This document shows positions 8,663 to 17,656 of a stretch of DNA of 64,000 nt, in pieces; positions within the stretch are counted from its first letter, which is position 1; each line of letters begins with the position of its first letter. Source of the stretch: Segetibacter sp. (lineage in GTDB: Bacteria > Bacteroidota > Bacteroidia > Chitinophagales > Chitinophagaceae). The notes beneath the pieces are model-generated. The model was not told the origin of the DNA and did not search any database. It worked only from the letters and a program-made list of their open reading frames with translations. The translations under genes and the position numbers were made by a program. Where the stretch lies: the NCBI RefSeq assembly GCF_025963695.1, contig NZ_JAOQAH010000047.1, positions 62,001 through 126,000 of the forward strand. Reading direction: 5' to 3'.

Positions 8663-9418
8663 ATGAGCAGTTTAGCCAAAGGCATTTTTAGAATAGGAAC
8701 AAGCGGAATAGTGGTCCCCGGAACCAAGGAATCTTTTCCTCCCGAATTTCAACTTAAAAGCCGGCTTAACTACTACAGTTCACTGTTTAATACGCTTGAG
8801 ATAAACAGCACCTTTCATAAACTTCCAATGACGTCTACTTTTGAAAAGTGGGGTGCCGATGTTTCTGAAAACTTTCAACTAACCATTAAGCTGTGGAAAC
8901 AAATTACTCATATAAAAAAACTGAAAATTGACCTGGATAATATACCGCTGTTTTTAAAAGCAGCCGACCGGGTTGGAGATAAAAAAGGCTGCTTACTTGT
9001 CCAGTTTCCCGGCAGTATTACATTGGAGTTTTATAACGAAGTGGAGCAAATTTTATTAAAGCTCCATGAAGTTGATAGGGATAGTGTTTGGAGAAAAGCA
9101 GTTGAGTTTAGAAGCGATACCTGGTATGTAGGTGAAGGTTACGAGTTGCTAAAAAGCATCAATGCATCTTTGGTTTTGCATGACATGCCGAAGTCGAAAA
9201 ATTTACAACCAATGGAATGGGATAAATTTTTCTACTTCCGGTTTCACGGACCAACCGGTAATTATAGGGGGAGTTATAGTAACGGGTTTCTACATGAACA
9301 ATCAGAGAAAATACGGGTCTGTATTGACCAGGGAAAAGATGTATATGCTTATTTTAACAATACTATGGGCACTGCTTATGATGACGCTATGTGTTTAAAG
9401 GTAATGGTAGAGAAATAA
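8663..9418 (+). CDS. DUF72 (YecE-like) protein
   Basis: 251 residues. The start FRIGTSGIVVPG, LNYYSSLFNTLEINSTFHKLP, FQLTIKLWKQITH, GCLLVQFPGS, AVEFRSDTWY, ASLVLHDMP, YFRFHGP and AYFNNTMGTAYDDA are the conserved blocks of DUF72, a TIM-barrel family of unknown activity. Complete at the usual length. It has no clear partner in the window, although in many genomes it sits next to stress or DNA-repair genes. Confidence 0.9.
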   Translation: MSSLAKGIFRIGTSGIVVPGTKESFPPEFQLKSRLNYYSSLFNTLEINSTFHKLPMTSTFEKWGADVSENFQLTIKLWKQITHIKKLKIDLDNIPLFLKAADRVGDKKGCLLVQFPGSITLEFYNEVEQILLKLHEVDRDSVWRKAVEFRSDTWYVGEGYELLKSINASLVLHDMPKSKNLQPMEWDKFFYFRFHGPTGNYRGSYSNGFLHEQSEKIRVCIDQGKDVYAYFNNTMGTAYDDAMCLKVMVEK

Positions 9419-9610
9419 CAATTACAACACGTGTTTGCTTTTAAGCAACAGCAACAACCGCTTCAGAAATAGCTTCCGTAAAAATTCACACTACCATAGC
9501 GTCATTGCTAAATGCGTCTTACATGAGGAAAAATTTTCGCTTGAAATGGCATGATATTTTACCCCATTGTTGAAAAATCATTCATCATCAAATTAACAGC
9601 AGGAGGTTTT

Positions 9611-9925
9611 ATGATAACTATTGAGGGAATTACTTTACCTGTATTAGCTCCGGAAAAAGAAGATCGGTTTAGGGAAGAAAATGGCCAGCAACCAGGTTAT
9701 GCCCGGATAAACGGAGCGGGAACGCTAGTGATTACAAACACAGGCGGCTCTAGCGCATCAGAAGGCGGTATGGGAAGTGGAAGTGAAGATGACCGGGAAA
9801 AAGGTAGTCTGTCTAAGCCGGGAGAAAAGGGCGGCTCAGTAAGTACTGATGACGACGACGACACTACATTTGATCCGATAAAAAAGAGTGTGAAAGAAGC
9901 AGAAAAGGCAAGGGACAAGGAGTAG
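9611..9925 (+). CDS. Low-complexity hydrophilic protein
   Basis: About 104 residues starting MITIEGITLPVLAPEKEDRF. The start is set by an unusually good Shine-Dalgarno AGGAGG at 9601-9606, rare for this phylum, 4 bp before the ATG; an upstream reading to 9551 is unlikely. The middle is Gly/Ser rich (TNTGGSSASEGGMGSGSED), then an acidic run (DDDDDTTFD) and a Lys/Glu helix (KKSVKEAEKARDKE). Probably disordered; function unknown. Its composition echoes that of the acidic protein at 7761. Confidence 0.6.
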   Translation: MITIEGITLPVLAPEKEDRFREENGQQPGYARINGAGTLVITNTGGSSASEGGMGSGSEDDREKGSLSKPGEKGGSVSTDDDDDTTFDPIKKSVKEAEKARDKE

Positions 9926-9998
9926 AATAGTATGTTGACATAGCTGTAACCAGTTGCGATACATCTGCGAGTTGACTAGTTGATTAAAGACAAATATT

Positions 9999-10025
9999 GT
10001 ACAAGTGTGCGACGCAACAATGTTT
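9999..10025 (+). repeat. Dispersed GTACAAG element, copy 3 (type B)
   Basis: GTACAAGTGTGCGACGCAAC then AATGTTT. The cleanest type B copy, with GCGACGC where type A has GTGACAC. Confidence 0.8.
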
Positions 10026-10069
10026 AGAATTGGTGAACTGCTCGTCACGAAAAAAAATCACAAAGCATA

Positions 10070-10104
10070 AAAGAAGCCGGCAAGATTAGCCGGCTTCTTT
10101 TATA
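10070..10104 (+). terminator. Rho-independent terminator
   Basis: A 12-bp perfect stem AAAGAAGCCGGC / GCCGGCTTCTTT with a 7-nt loop, then a T/A-rich tail. It ends the transcript of the low-complexity gene at 9611. Confidence 0.85.
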
Positions 10105-10449
10105 TATCTAAAACTCCCTTTCATTTCTGGCTGCTTAACGCAGCTTTTTGGTGGTGAATTCTTTACCGCGCGTTGCAGTGTTATGAACTAGGACGCTACA
10201 CTTGAAACCGGGTTTTTTTTAATCATTGTCTACGGGTAATTTTTAAACTTTGATGAGTGGGTTGTTGTATTCTATTGGTCTTAAGTCAACTCTTTTAAGA
10301 GAATGCCTGTAAGATATTGAGTTTCAAATTTGGCAATTAATTCCAGTAATGGGAAGAATTCTACATTCCCCAGTTTGAGATGTAGTTGAAAGACAGGCTG
10401 TTGCTAAACGGCATATTCATAGACTGATAGTGGTAAATCAATATCTATT

Positions 10450-10998
10450 ATGAATACACATTCTACTCAAACTGAAGCATCACTTATTGCAAGCTGTATA
10501 AGAGGGGAAAGAAAAAGTCAGAAAGCTTTGTACGAATTGTATAGTGCAAAACTATATTCTATTTGTTTTAAGTACACTAAAAATTCAATGGACGCAGAAG
10601 ACGTATTGCAGGACGGCTTTGTGAAGTTGTTCTGTAACCTGCACAAGTTTAAAGGTGAAGGCTCGTTTGAGGGTTGGATGAGAAGAATTTTTGTAAACAC
10701 AGCTATTGAACATTTACGTCGGAAAAAGTATGATACTAAAGATTGGGAGTCTTTTGGTAACACCATCTTAGACAAAGAGCCCACCGCGCTGGATCTTTTA
10801 TATAAAAAAGACCTGATTAAAAGTTCGCAGAGCTTAAGCCGTGGATACAGAACCGTTTTTGATCTTTATGCAGTGCAGGGTTTTTCTCATCAACAAATAG
10901 CACGGCGATTAGGAATTAGTGAGAGCACCAGCAAATCGCAGTTTTCGAGAGCTAAAGCCCTACTGAGAACAGTAGTTCAGGAAAGGCGGTCTGCGTAA
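10450..10998 (+). CDS. ECF-type RNA polymerase sigma factor
   Basis: 182 residues. Region 2 is at about residues 20-90 (ALYELYSAKLYSICFKYT, AEDVLQDGFVKLF, GEGSFEGWMRRIFVNTAIEHLRR). Region 4 is at about 125-175, with the helix-turn-helix FSHQQIARRLGISESTSKSQFSRAKALLR. It directs polymerase to a small promoter set. Bacteroidota ECF factors usually sit beside an anti-sigma factor gene; none is adjacent here (the next gene is convergent), so control may be transcriptional or through a distant partner. Confidence 0.9.
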   Translation: MNTHSTQTEASLIASCIRGERKSQKALYELYSAKLYSICFKYTKNSMDAEDVLQDGFVKLFCNLHKFKGEGSFEGWMRRIFVNTAIEHLRRKKYDTKDWESFGNTILDKEPTALDLLYKKDLIKSSQSLSRGYRTVFDLYAVQGFSHQQIARRLGISESTSKSQFSRAKALLRTVVQERRSA

Positions 10999-11032
10999 GC
11001 GGCAGAACGTTATCAGGTGAAAACAGTGTTGC

Positions 11033-11076
11033 GGTTACTATGGCACCCTGTGATTTTGCAGCCAGCCATAGTAACC
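11033..11076. terminator. Convergent hairpin between sigma factor and methyltransferase
   Basis: A perfect 12-bp inverted repeat, GGTTACTATGGC (11033-11044) and GCCATAGTAACC (11065-11076), with a 20-nt loop. There is no long T-run, but its place between two convergent stops suggests a two-way terminator. Confidence 0.5.
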
Positions 11077-11100
11077 ACACAATTCCTAATAACGGCCCTT

Positions 11101-12141
11101 CTAGCCGGGTTTTACAGCAGAGATCAAACCGTAATCCATTAAGGTTGAAATGTTTTCCATCTGTGGTATCAAGCCTGCTTGGGAAAACCAGCTTCGGTAT
11201 TCTTTCCTGCTATAAGCACGACCCTTCGTTGCGAGAAAGAGCATGGCAGAATAATCGGTAATTGCAAGGGGGCCATCCAAACGATCATTTAAAAAGGCAT
11301 CGTGTACCCAAAACTCACCGCCCGGCTTTAGAGCGTGAGCAAATTTTATTGCAAGTTTTTCACATGTCTCGGTCGGCCAATCGTGAAAAAGGCTGGCAGC
11401 AAGCAAAATGTCCGCTGCAGGAAGTTCATCTTGTAGCATATCTCCGGGTAAAAAAGTAACGCGCTCTTTTAGTAAATTCCCCTCTTCAAGCTTATTGCTA
11501 CAGAACTCGTTTAACAGCTCTGCAGCAACTTTCAATACTTCGGGACGATCAAAAACAATTGCGCGTGAAGATGGGTTTGCAACAAGCCATTCGTAACTAT
11601 AATAACCCGTGCCCGCTGCTACGTCTAGTAAAACGCCTTTGTGTTTTGATATTTTACCCGCCACAACAGGAGATAAATATTTCGCTCGTCCAGCTAATGC
11701 CATGGTAAAAAAACGGGCAGCATCCGGATCATCCATTGGAGAAGGAGCGTCTTCATCCTTTACATATGACAAACCCTTATTTCCCGCTGCCGGCCCATCA
11801 TTTCGTAGCCACTCTGTCATCTGTATCACACCTGTATCTTCTTTTTCCAAACCTGCATAACCAATCAAATTAACGGGACTGGCTGACGTAAGATATTTCC
11901 CCGTTTCGGTAAGTTGAAGTTTCCCTTCCGCACCATAGTCTAACAAATTCATTGCACACAAAGCCGGAAATAAAACCATTGCCGGCCGTTCTTTTAAGTG
12001 TAGTCTTTGTTGCAGTTCTTCAATTGATAAAGGCTCTTTACTTAGTTCTTCAAAAACTTTTAGATGGTGAATAGCGGCAACTAAAAGGTGAGAACCGGCT
12101 TTTGCTCTGAGGTGCCGGGTTATTGGAGCAAGGTCTAACAT
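11101..12141 (-). CDS. SAM-dependent methyltransferase (O-methyltransferase type)
   Basis: 346 residues. An N-terminal helical/winged-helix dimerisation region (residues about 1-90: HLLVAAIHHLKVFEELS, SIEELQQRLHL) is followed by a Rossmann methyltransferase domain. Motif I is LLDVAAGTGYYSYEW; the acidic post-I residue lies in AIVFDRPEV; FLPGDMLQDELPAADILLAASLFHDWP is the motif II-III region; LKPGGEFWVHDAFLND follows. This is the layout of hydroxyindole or small-molecule O-methyltransferases. Substrate unknown. Single gene on the minus strand. Confidence 0.82.
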   Translation of the reverse strand: MLDLAPITRHLRAKAGSHLLVAAIHHLKVFEELSKEPLSIEELQQRLHLKERPAMVLFPALCAMNLLDYGAEGKLQLTETGKYLTSASPVNLIGYAGLEKEDTGVIQMTEWLRNDGPAAGNKGLSYVKDEDAPSPMDDPDAARFFTMALAGRAKYLSPVVAGKISKHKGVLLDVAAGTGYYSYEWLVANPSSRAIVFDRPEVLKVAAELLNEFCSNKLEEGNLLKERVTFLPGDMLQDELPAADILLAASLFHDWPTETCEKLAIKFAHALKPGGEFWVHDAFLNDRLDGPLAITDYSAMLFLATKGRAYSRKEYRSWFSQAGLIPQMENISTLMDYGLISAVKPG

Positions 12142-12226
12142 GCAAGAAATACTATTTGACTTTTTGACAATGCCGCAGCTAAAGCGGTATAATGAGGAGG
12201 TTCAATGTGTAATCGTTGATCCGTGG

Positions 12227-13099
12227 TTACATCTTTTCATCAATCTTTTTTACCACTTGTTTAATCACTTCCACGGCTTCTATAAAGAACGGCTTATTAA
12301 TAGTTTTATATTCGTCTGTTGCCTTATGATAATCCTTGTGATCTTCTACCCCAAAATATAGAAAGGGTATTCCTTTCTTATTAAACGATCCATGGTCACT
12401 TTGGTTCGTCCAATCATCACTGCCTGATTTCGGATCATCATGCCCCGGAATTAATTTTAGAGTTCCAAGGGCTGTAGGCAAATATTCTTTAAAGCCGGGA
12501 GTTTGAAACGTGCCTGAAACATACAGTTCGCCTTTATCATTATGACTAATCATGTCCATGTTAATATCTGCTTTGATATTTTCGAGAGCAACGGGCGGGC
12601 TCGCAACAAAAGCCTTTGAACCTTGAAGTTCGGCTTCTTCTGCGTCAAAAGCAGCGAATATGAGGGTATTGTTTGGTTTGTTTTTAGCAAAATAAGCAGC
12701 AAGCGACAACAGGCCCGCAGTGCCGGAAGCATTATCGTCGGCTCCATTAAACACTTCACCATTAATTACTCCTACGTGGTCAAAATGGGCTGAGATAACA
12801 AGAATGTCTTTCTTTTTTCCGGTAATGTAGCCAATAACATTTGCCCCTTGAATTTCTCCGTTAGTGCTGTTTTTAAAGGTAAAAGGTTGGAGGTAGTTTG
12901 ACGCATAAGATTTGAGACCGAGCTTTTTAAACCGGCTGGCTATAAAGGAGGCCGCAATTTTGTTTTCCGGTGTACCTGTCTTTCTTCCTTTCATTTCGTC
13001 AGAAGAAAGGTATTCTACATCCTTAAGCAACTGAGAGGAAGCTATTTTTTGGCAATGAGAAAATAAGGGAAAGACTATTAATAATAGCAGATATTTCAT
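12227..13099 (-). CDS. Secreted M28-family zinc peptidase
   Basis: About 290 residues beginning MKYLLLLIVFPLFSHCQK, a signal peptide possibly of lipoprotein type, though the residue before Cys is His rather than the usual small one. M28 metal sites are visible: SAHFDHVG (His, Asp), NGADDNASGTAG (Asp), DAEEAELQGSKAF (catalytic and ligand Glu), NMDMISH (Asp) and TNQSDHGSFNKKGIPFLYF (His). Likely an aminopeptidase or glutaminyl-cyclase-like peptidase in the periplasm or outer surface. A longer frame to 13150 would bury the signal peptide. Confidence 0.88.
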   Translation of the reverse strand: MKYLLLLIVFPLFSHCQKIASSQLLKDVEYLSSDEMKGRKTGTPENKIAASFIASRFKKLGLKSYASNYLQPFTFKNSTNGEIQGANVIGYITGKKKDILVISAHFDHVGVINGEVFNGADDNASGTAGLLSLAAYFAKNKPNNTLIFAAFDAEEAELQGSKAFVASPPVALENIKADINMDMISHNDKGELYVSGTFQTPGFKEYLPTALGTLKLIPGHDDPKSGSDDWTNQSDHGSFNKKGIPFLYFGVEDHKDYHKATDEYKTINKPFFIEAVEVIKQVVKKIDEKM

Positions 13100-13188
13100 G
13101 CGGTAAAAGTAAAGCAAAAACCATCTTGCAAGCTGGCAATAAACCTTCATTTGAAACGGTGAAAGTGCCGGCCGTACTTTTATTAAAC

Positions 13189-15282
13189 TTAATAGCGTGA
13201 ATTCTTTGCCTTCTTTCTTGGCCCCACTGTTTGCATGTCTATGGCCTGAAATCCCATCCTAAATGCTGCCGAGTTTTTCTGCAAGCTAAAGTTGAAATGA
13301 GCTGCATCAACAAAAAGAGGGTTAACAAAAGAAGAATGAGTGTCCTTTCCGTTTTGTTGCCATTCTTTCCATTTCCATTTATTGAAAACTATGCTATCAA
13401 GGGCGACGGTTGGATTGTAGTAAATATTATAATCAGCTTCGAAGGTACTTTGAACTTTTTTGACCCCGGTTTTTTCATTTGGATGAAAATAGAAATCGTA
13501 GGCTTTGTCTTCCCAGTTTCCGTCAAACAGTTTTCCTTCTTTCCAGTAGACGATGTTATTTTCAAAGTACACGCTCTCGTGCGGGTCTACCCGGGTTCGG
13601 TTTATTTGCTGCAATCTGCCAAGAGCAAAAATGTTATTACGCACCGTCAACTCCTTTGCGTAATGAATATTGTAACCGGCGAACTTGGTGTTATAAACAA
13701 TGTTGTTTTCCACCAAAATATGAGTGGAGCCTTCGTCATTATAAATTCCCCAGCCCCCGTAATTGTGCGAGTCTACATCGTGTATAAGATTATTCCGAAC
13801 AACAGTGCCGGGCGAAACTCCCAGTGTATATACCGCTCCCATGTCTGACAATAATCCCTGCCCGATGTGATGAATGTAATTGTATGCAACCACGTTATCC
13901 CTGCTGACACTTCTTTGGTAACCCCATTCCCAACCGACAGAAACACCGGTATAATAGCCATGATGAATATTATTGTGAACGACTTCGTTGTTTCGCGAAT
14001 GCATTAACAGCACACCAACAGCAGACGGGAAGATGGTACCGTAGTTACTGATTTCATTATCGCTTATGATGTTGTGGTGGGTTTGCAGTAAGGGCGTTTC
14101 ACCTGCTTTTGCGCCATTCATTTTAAAGCCTCCGGCAGCAATATTTGTAATGGTGTTATAAGTAAACTGGTTGTAAGAACACCCCTCCGCCAGGTTAAAA
14201 GCGAAGCCACCTGTATTGGTTATGGTACAACGATCGAACACACACCGTTGTGCTCCTTTTAAGTTTATTATGGCAGCAATGCTTGACGATCCCTGGGCAT
14301 CATTTGTATTTCCTGCAGGTAATTGAACATTAGCGTACTGAAAAATGATATTGCGGAAGTAAATGTCGGTAACCGGCTTTTCAAGTGCATTTCCTGCCAG
14401 CGTTATAAATCCGCTTGTGACAGGTGCCCACACCTCTGTCTTGCTCATGTCCTCGCCGGGCAAAGAGATGTAATATAATTTCCCCTCCTTTTTATCGAGG
14501 TACCAGTCTCCCGTATCCTGCAAACCTTCCCAAACATTTTCTACAACATATCTCGCACCGTCATTATTAAAGTCGTCGGTAAACACTTTGCCGGAAGGAT
14601 ATTTAAAATTGACGGTATGAGTGCTATCATTTACAGACTCTATCGTGAGGTGTGTATCGGTCCAAAAATGATATGCAATCACATCAATGTCCTGTATATT
14701 CTTCCATGTTGATTTCATATCTCCTTGCGCAAACTCAAATCGTTTGCTCTTTGTCTGGTATCCTGCTTTTAGATCTCCATCCGGAAAACCTTTTACCCTG
14801 TAAAAACCCGTCTTTGGAAGCCTTGCCCTTTTGCGCTCTTTTCCGTTTACAAATAATTGAATAAACGACCATCTGCCGGCCTTGACCTGGGGAAGTTCTG
14901 CCACCCAAATGTTATCCTTATATCTCCTCCATCCCGTAATTTTTTCGCCGCCATTCAATACAACTCTGTCTTTGTTATAAGCACTGTATATGACCGGCCC
15001 AGATTGCGTTCCTCCATCTTCGGCTGTTAACAAAAGAGGCTCTTTTATTTTATGTTCACCCTTTAGCAAGTATACATATGTTGTGTCTGGTGAACGTTGT
15101 TTTCTATGTGCTCTAACAACATCCCGTGCTTTTTGCAGAGTAGCGAAAGCCTGGGCAGGTGACAGACCGGACGAAGCATCGTTGCCACTTACTGATACAA
15201 AATATTTTACCGATTGTCCCTTTGACGTACCCGATAAAATGGAGAATAGTAATAAAATCATTAATTGTACAAAATGCTTCAT
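13189..15282 (-). CDS. Secreted right-handed beta-helix protein (GH141-like)
   Basis: 697 residues with a signal peptide (MKHFVQLMILLLFSILSGTSKG). A DUF1565-like start, KYFVSVSGNDASSGLSPAQAF, precedes a long parallel beta-helix whose repeats are visible as Asn-rich rungs (VVHNNIHHGYYTGVSV, NVVAYNYIHHIG, ILVENNIVYN, LTVRNNIFALG). The block GGEKITGWRRYKDNIW and FVNGKERKRARLPKTGFYRV recalls the GH141 and related polysaccharide-degrading families. It probably acts on a plant or microbial polysaccharide outside the cytoplasm; the exact family assignment is inferred. Confidence 0.78.
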   Translation of the reverse strand: MKHFVQLMILLLFSILSGTSKGQSVKYFVSVSGNDASSGLSPAQAFATLQKARDVVRAHRKQRSPDTTYVYLLKGEHKIKEPLLLTAEDGGTQSGPVIYSAYNKDRVVLNGGEKITGWRRYKDNIWVAELPQVKAGRWSFIQLFVNGKERKRARLPKTGFYRVKGFPDGDLKAGYQTKSKRFEFAQGDMKSTWKNIQDIDVIAYHFWTDTHLTIESVNDSTHTVNFKYPSGKVFTDDFNNDGARYVVENVWEGLQDTGDWYLDKKEGKLYYISLPGEDMSKTEVWAPVTSGFITLAGNALEKPVTDIYFRNIIFQYANVQLPAGNTNDAQGSSSIAAIINLKGAQRCVFDRCTITNTGGFAFNLAEGCSYNQFTYNTITNIAAGGFKMNGAKAGETPLLQTHHNIISDNEISNYGTIFPSAVGVLLMHSRNNEVVHNNIHHGYYTGVSVGWEWGYQRSVSRDNVVAYNYIHHIGQGLLSDMGAVYTLGVSPGTVVRNNLIHDVDSHNYGGWGIYNDEGSTHILVENNIVYNTKFAGYNIHYAKELTVRNNIFALGRLQQINRTRVDPHESVYFENNIVYWKEGKLFDGNWEDKAYDFYFHPNEKTGVKKVQSTFEADYNIYYNPTVALDSIVFNKWKWKEWQQNGKDTHSSFVNPLFVDAAHFNFSLQKNSAAFRMGFQAIDMQTVGPRKKAKNSRY

Positions 15283-15449
15283 AACGTTTTTCTTGGGTAG
15301 CTAAGATAATTATATTGGGCATTTGCAGATAAAACTTGTGCACGAAATGAAATCGAACATTTCCGGCTTTGATAGGGCTCTTACTTATATGCCAGATTAT
15401 AAGTAGTGTAGGTAGTGCTTTTATGTACCGGGCGAATTGCTACTATTAA

Positions 15450-15474
15450 GCACTGTTGTGTCACACCCTTGTAC
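15450..15474 (-). repeat. Dispersed GTACAAG element, copy 4
   Basis: Minus strand: GTACAAGGGTGTGACACAAC then AGTGC. Here GTGTGACAC extends the dyad to TGTG-A-CACA. Confidence 0.7.
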
Positions 15475-15519
15475 TATAGCTAGCTGAAGCAACAGACTGC
15501 AGCTGCTAAGCCGATCTAT

Positions 15520-16914
15520 TTATACGGTTTCTTTAGCACTAAGAAAATGGCCGTATTTATTTATCAGTTCTTCCAGTTTTTCTACCTGCTCATTAAATAC
15601 CTCCATCATCCAGGGTTTATGCTCTATTTGCTGCGCTTGCTTGCGGGCTTCCAAATATGCTTCCTTGTTTCCTAAGCCAAAATAGGCTTCGGCCCTGTTG
15701 ACAAGTATCCAGAATTTCTGTTCATTCTCTATTGCCTGCTGGCTTTTAGCAAGCTCATTATCCTGTTGCAGTACTTCTTCTTTTTCTGCCGAGGCATTTT
15801 CCGAATATTTTTTCCAGTCCTGCTCACACATTTTTAGCGTTACTTCCCGTATGCGGTTTGCTAATATCATATCCGCTATCTTGTCTTGCACTGTGGGATA
15901 TAAATTTGTATCAACACGGTTATCGATAAGAAATGCAAGGTTAATTGCGTTGTACCTGTTGTTAAGTAAAAAATAAGCCCGCTCATAATATTGAATCGCA
16001 TTTGCCAGGTGGTCTTCACCCTGCCCTTTAAAAAAAAGGCGCTTTTCTATTTTTGCTGCCAGCGTTACCGTTTCTGCATCATTCGTATGCTGAAGATCCA
16101 GGTCGTCTAAAATGTCAATTGCATTATGGAGGGCAGTAAGTTTATCTGGTTTTTCTGCCTTATAAGTCGCCAATGCAAGACGGTGAAAAAGATATGAATT
16201 GGAAGCAATAAGTTTAGGATCGGTTTTGCAGTTCGAGATTTTTATAGCGCTGTTTAAAAAAACTTTCGCTGTTTCATACTCTTTACTTTTAAGTGCATCT
16301 TCTGCTTCCTTCAATATAACGGCAAGGGTTACCCTGTTGTTTGGGTTTTCGTCGTCATTGTTTTTTATTGCTGCGCCAACTTGCTGTGCCATTTCTTCAG
16401 CTTTCTGCTGCAGCTTTGGAGGAATTAATCCACTTAAAAAAGTATATACAGGACTGTCGGGATCTTCTATTTTTAAAACGGCATCCAACGTATCACTTAA
16501 TACTTTTTGAAATCGCAGCACTTCAGGGTAATCAATGTTTTCTCCGAGGTGGCTGTATTTAGTTATAAGTATATGGTTTAAATCAAAAGGATAACACATT
16601 TGTTGTTCTGAAATTACAATCGTTGTCCGGGGGCGCATCGCATGCCTTACACCCAATTCATAAAAGGCATTTGCATTAGCTGTTGAGATGTCAGCAACTA
16701 CCACATCTGCTGAAAGCAACTGCCGGTACATGGGCACATCAATAATGCCGGCATGTCGTATTTCATCGGCGCGCACACAGAGCAATCCTTTACTCTCAAT
16801 AACCGGTTTAATAAGCTTGTGATACGTTAAGTCCAGGTTTAGTTTACGACCGGTGGCCAGGTCTGTTTTAGTACCGAAGCCCATGACGACGAAACATTTT
16901 TTTTGCTCTGGCAT
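15520..16914 (-). CDS. Deoxyribosyltransferase/TIR-like domain protein with helical repeats
   Basis: 464 residues. The N-terminal domain (about 7-145) has CFVVMGFGTKTD, VRADEIRHAGIIDVPMYRQL and ADVVVADISTANANAFYELG, the signature of nucleoside 2-deoxyribosyltransferase/TIR-like folds; Glu86 in YELG is the likely catalytic position. The rest is alpha-helical with TPR-like pairs (EAEDALKSKEYETAKVFLNSA, YYERAYFLLNNRYNAINLAF, FWILVNRAEAYFGLGNKEAYLEA). This matches proteins annotated as TRAFs-binding (DUF4071). It could cleave a nucleotide or NAD, or act as a sensor; no function is proven. A perfect dyad lies just upstream. Confidence 0.75.
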   Translation of the reverse strand: MPEQKKCFVVMGFGTKTDLATGRKLNLDLTYHKLIKPVIESKGLLCVRADEIRHAGIIDVPMYRQLLSADVVVADISTANANAFYELGVRHAMRPRTTIVISEQQMCYPFDLNHILITKYSHLGENIDYPEVLRFQKVLSDTLDAVLKIEDPDSPVYTFLSGLIPPKLQQKAEEMAQQVGAAIKNNDDENPNNRVTLAVILKEAEDALKSKEYETAKVFLNSAIKISNCKTDPKLIASNSYLFHRLALATYKAEKPDKLTALHNAIDILDDLDLQHTNDAETVTLAAKIEKRLFFKGQGEDHLANAIQYYERAYFLLNNRYNAINLAFLIDNRVDTNLYPTVQDKIADMILANRIREVTLKMCEQDWKKYSENASAEKEEVLQQDNELAKSQQAIENEQKFWILVNRAEAYFGLGNKEAYLEARKQAQQIEHKPWMMEVFNEQVEKLEELINKYGHFLSAKETV

Positions 16915-16925
16915 TGTAAAAAACA

Positions 16926-16959
16926 GTTTGATGATGAATAGAAATTTACATCATCAAAC
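16926..16959. promoter_or_regulatory. Perfect 11-bp dyad upstream of the TIR-like gene
   Basis: GTTTGATGATG (16926-16936) and CATCATCAAAC (16949-16959) are exact inverted repeats with a 12-nt A/T-rich spacer, beginning 12 bp before the start codon of the minus-strand gene. It could be an operator for a dimeric regulator or a hairpin in the leader RNA. Confidence 0.6.
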
Positions 16960-17123
16960 CGCGAAATGCAAGTAGTGCGGTGGGCATAATAACTTATTGT
17001 TATGGTATGGTAGCTTCTTATTTTTCTTGTGCAATTATTTATACTCATCCATTGTTGCCTTAATTTATTCGCAACCTCAATTTATTTGATATAGCAGGTG
17101 CCAGGTTGAATAGAAATAAAAAA

Positions 17124-17150
17124 GTACAAGTGAGTGACACAACGATGTTT
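17124..17150 (+). repeat. Dispersed GTACAAG element, copy 5
   Basis: GTACAAGTGAGTGACACAAC then GATGTTT. Type A, upstream of nuoA. Confidence 0.8.
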
Positions 17151-17305
17151 AATAGGATTAATAAAAGCCGGGATGAACCCTTGAAACCACGTAAAACAAC
17201 GAACTACAAAAAAATCTGAATTTTTATAAGTATTACCACGAGAAATAGGATTAAGTCGTAAATTTCAAAACGATTTAATTCTGATCTTTAAATAAACTGT
17301 CTACT

Positions 17306-17656
17306 ATGGGTTCCGTCTCGCTGATAGTTTTAACGATTGCTGCTTTAGCCTTTTCTGCCGGAGGTATTCTCATCGGCAGGCTATTCAATAAAGGAAGCAA
17401 GAACAGTCAAAAAGGGCAGGCATACGAATGCGGCATTCCTACAGCGACCTCTCCCTGGAACCAATTTAATGTTGGCTATTACCTATTCGCGCTGTTGTTT
17501 CTCATTTTCGATGTTGAACTTGTCTTTATGTATCCGTGGGCAGTCGTTGTAAAAAAGATAGGTATAACAGCGCTGTTCGAAATTCTCATTTTCGTTTTCA
17601 TCTTATTCATGGGCTTTTTATATGCCCATAAAAAAGGAGCTTTAAAATGGATGTAA
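17306..17656 (+). CDS. nuoA: NADH-quinone oxidoreductase subunit A
   Basis: 116 residues with three membrane helices. Conserved NuoA features are YECGIPT (the Cys loop near residue 45), [26 protein letters not shown] and the C-terminal [16 protein letters not shown] end. It sits in the membrane arm at the quinone-site junction of complex I. First gene of the operon; its end overlaps the start of nuoB by 10 bp, implying coupled translation. Confidence 0.95.
   Translation: MGSVSLIVLTIAALAFSAGGILIGRLFNKGSKNSQKGQAYECGIPTATSPWNQFNVGYYLFALLFLIFDVELVFMYPWAVVVKKIGITALFEILIFVFILFMGFLYAHKKGALKWM

Larger units (their letters stand above)
9926..10449. other. Intergenic region upstream of sigma factor
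   Basis: 524 bp. It holds a GTACAAG element (9999-10025) and a strong terminator (10070-10104). From 10105 to 10449 I see no gene, RNA or clear promoter. Confidence 0.6.
16915..17305. other. Divergent control region (TIR-like gene / nuo operon)
   Basis: 391 bp between two divergent genes. It contains the perfect dyad at 16926-16959, a GTACAAG element at 17124-17150 and AT-rich sequence before nuoA. No exact TAnnTTTG box was found for nuoA. Confidence 0.6.

Noticed and set aside
15520..16914. Defence island around the TIR-like gene
   Set aside because: Neighbours are a beta-helix enzyme and the nuo operon; no nuclease, cyclase or toxin-antitoxin genes accompany it.
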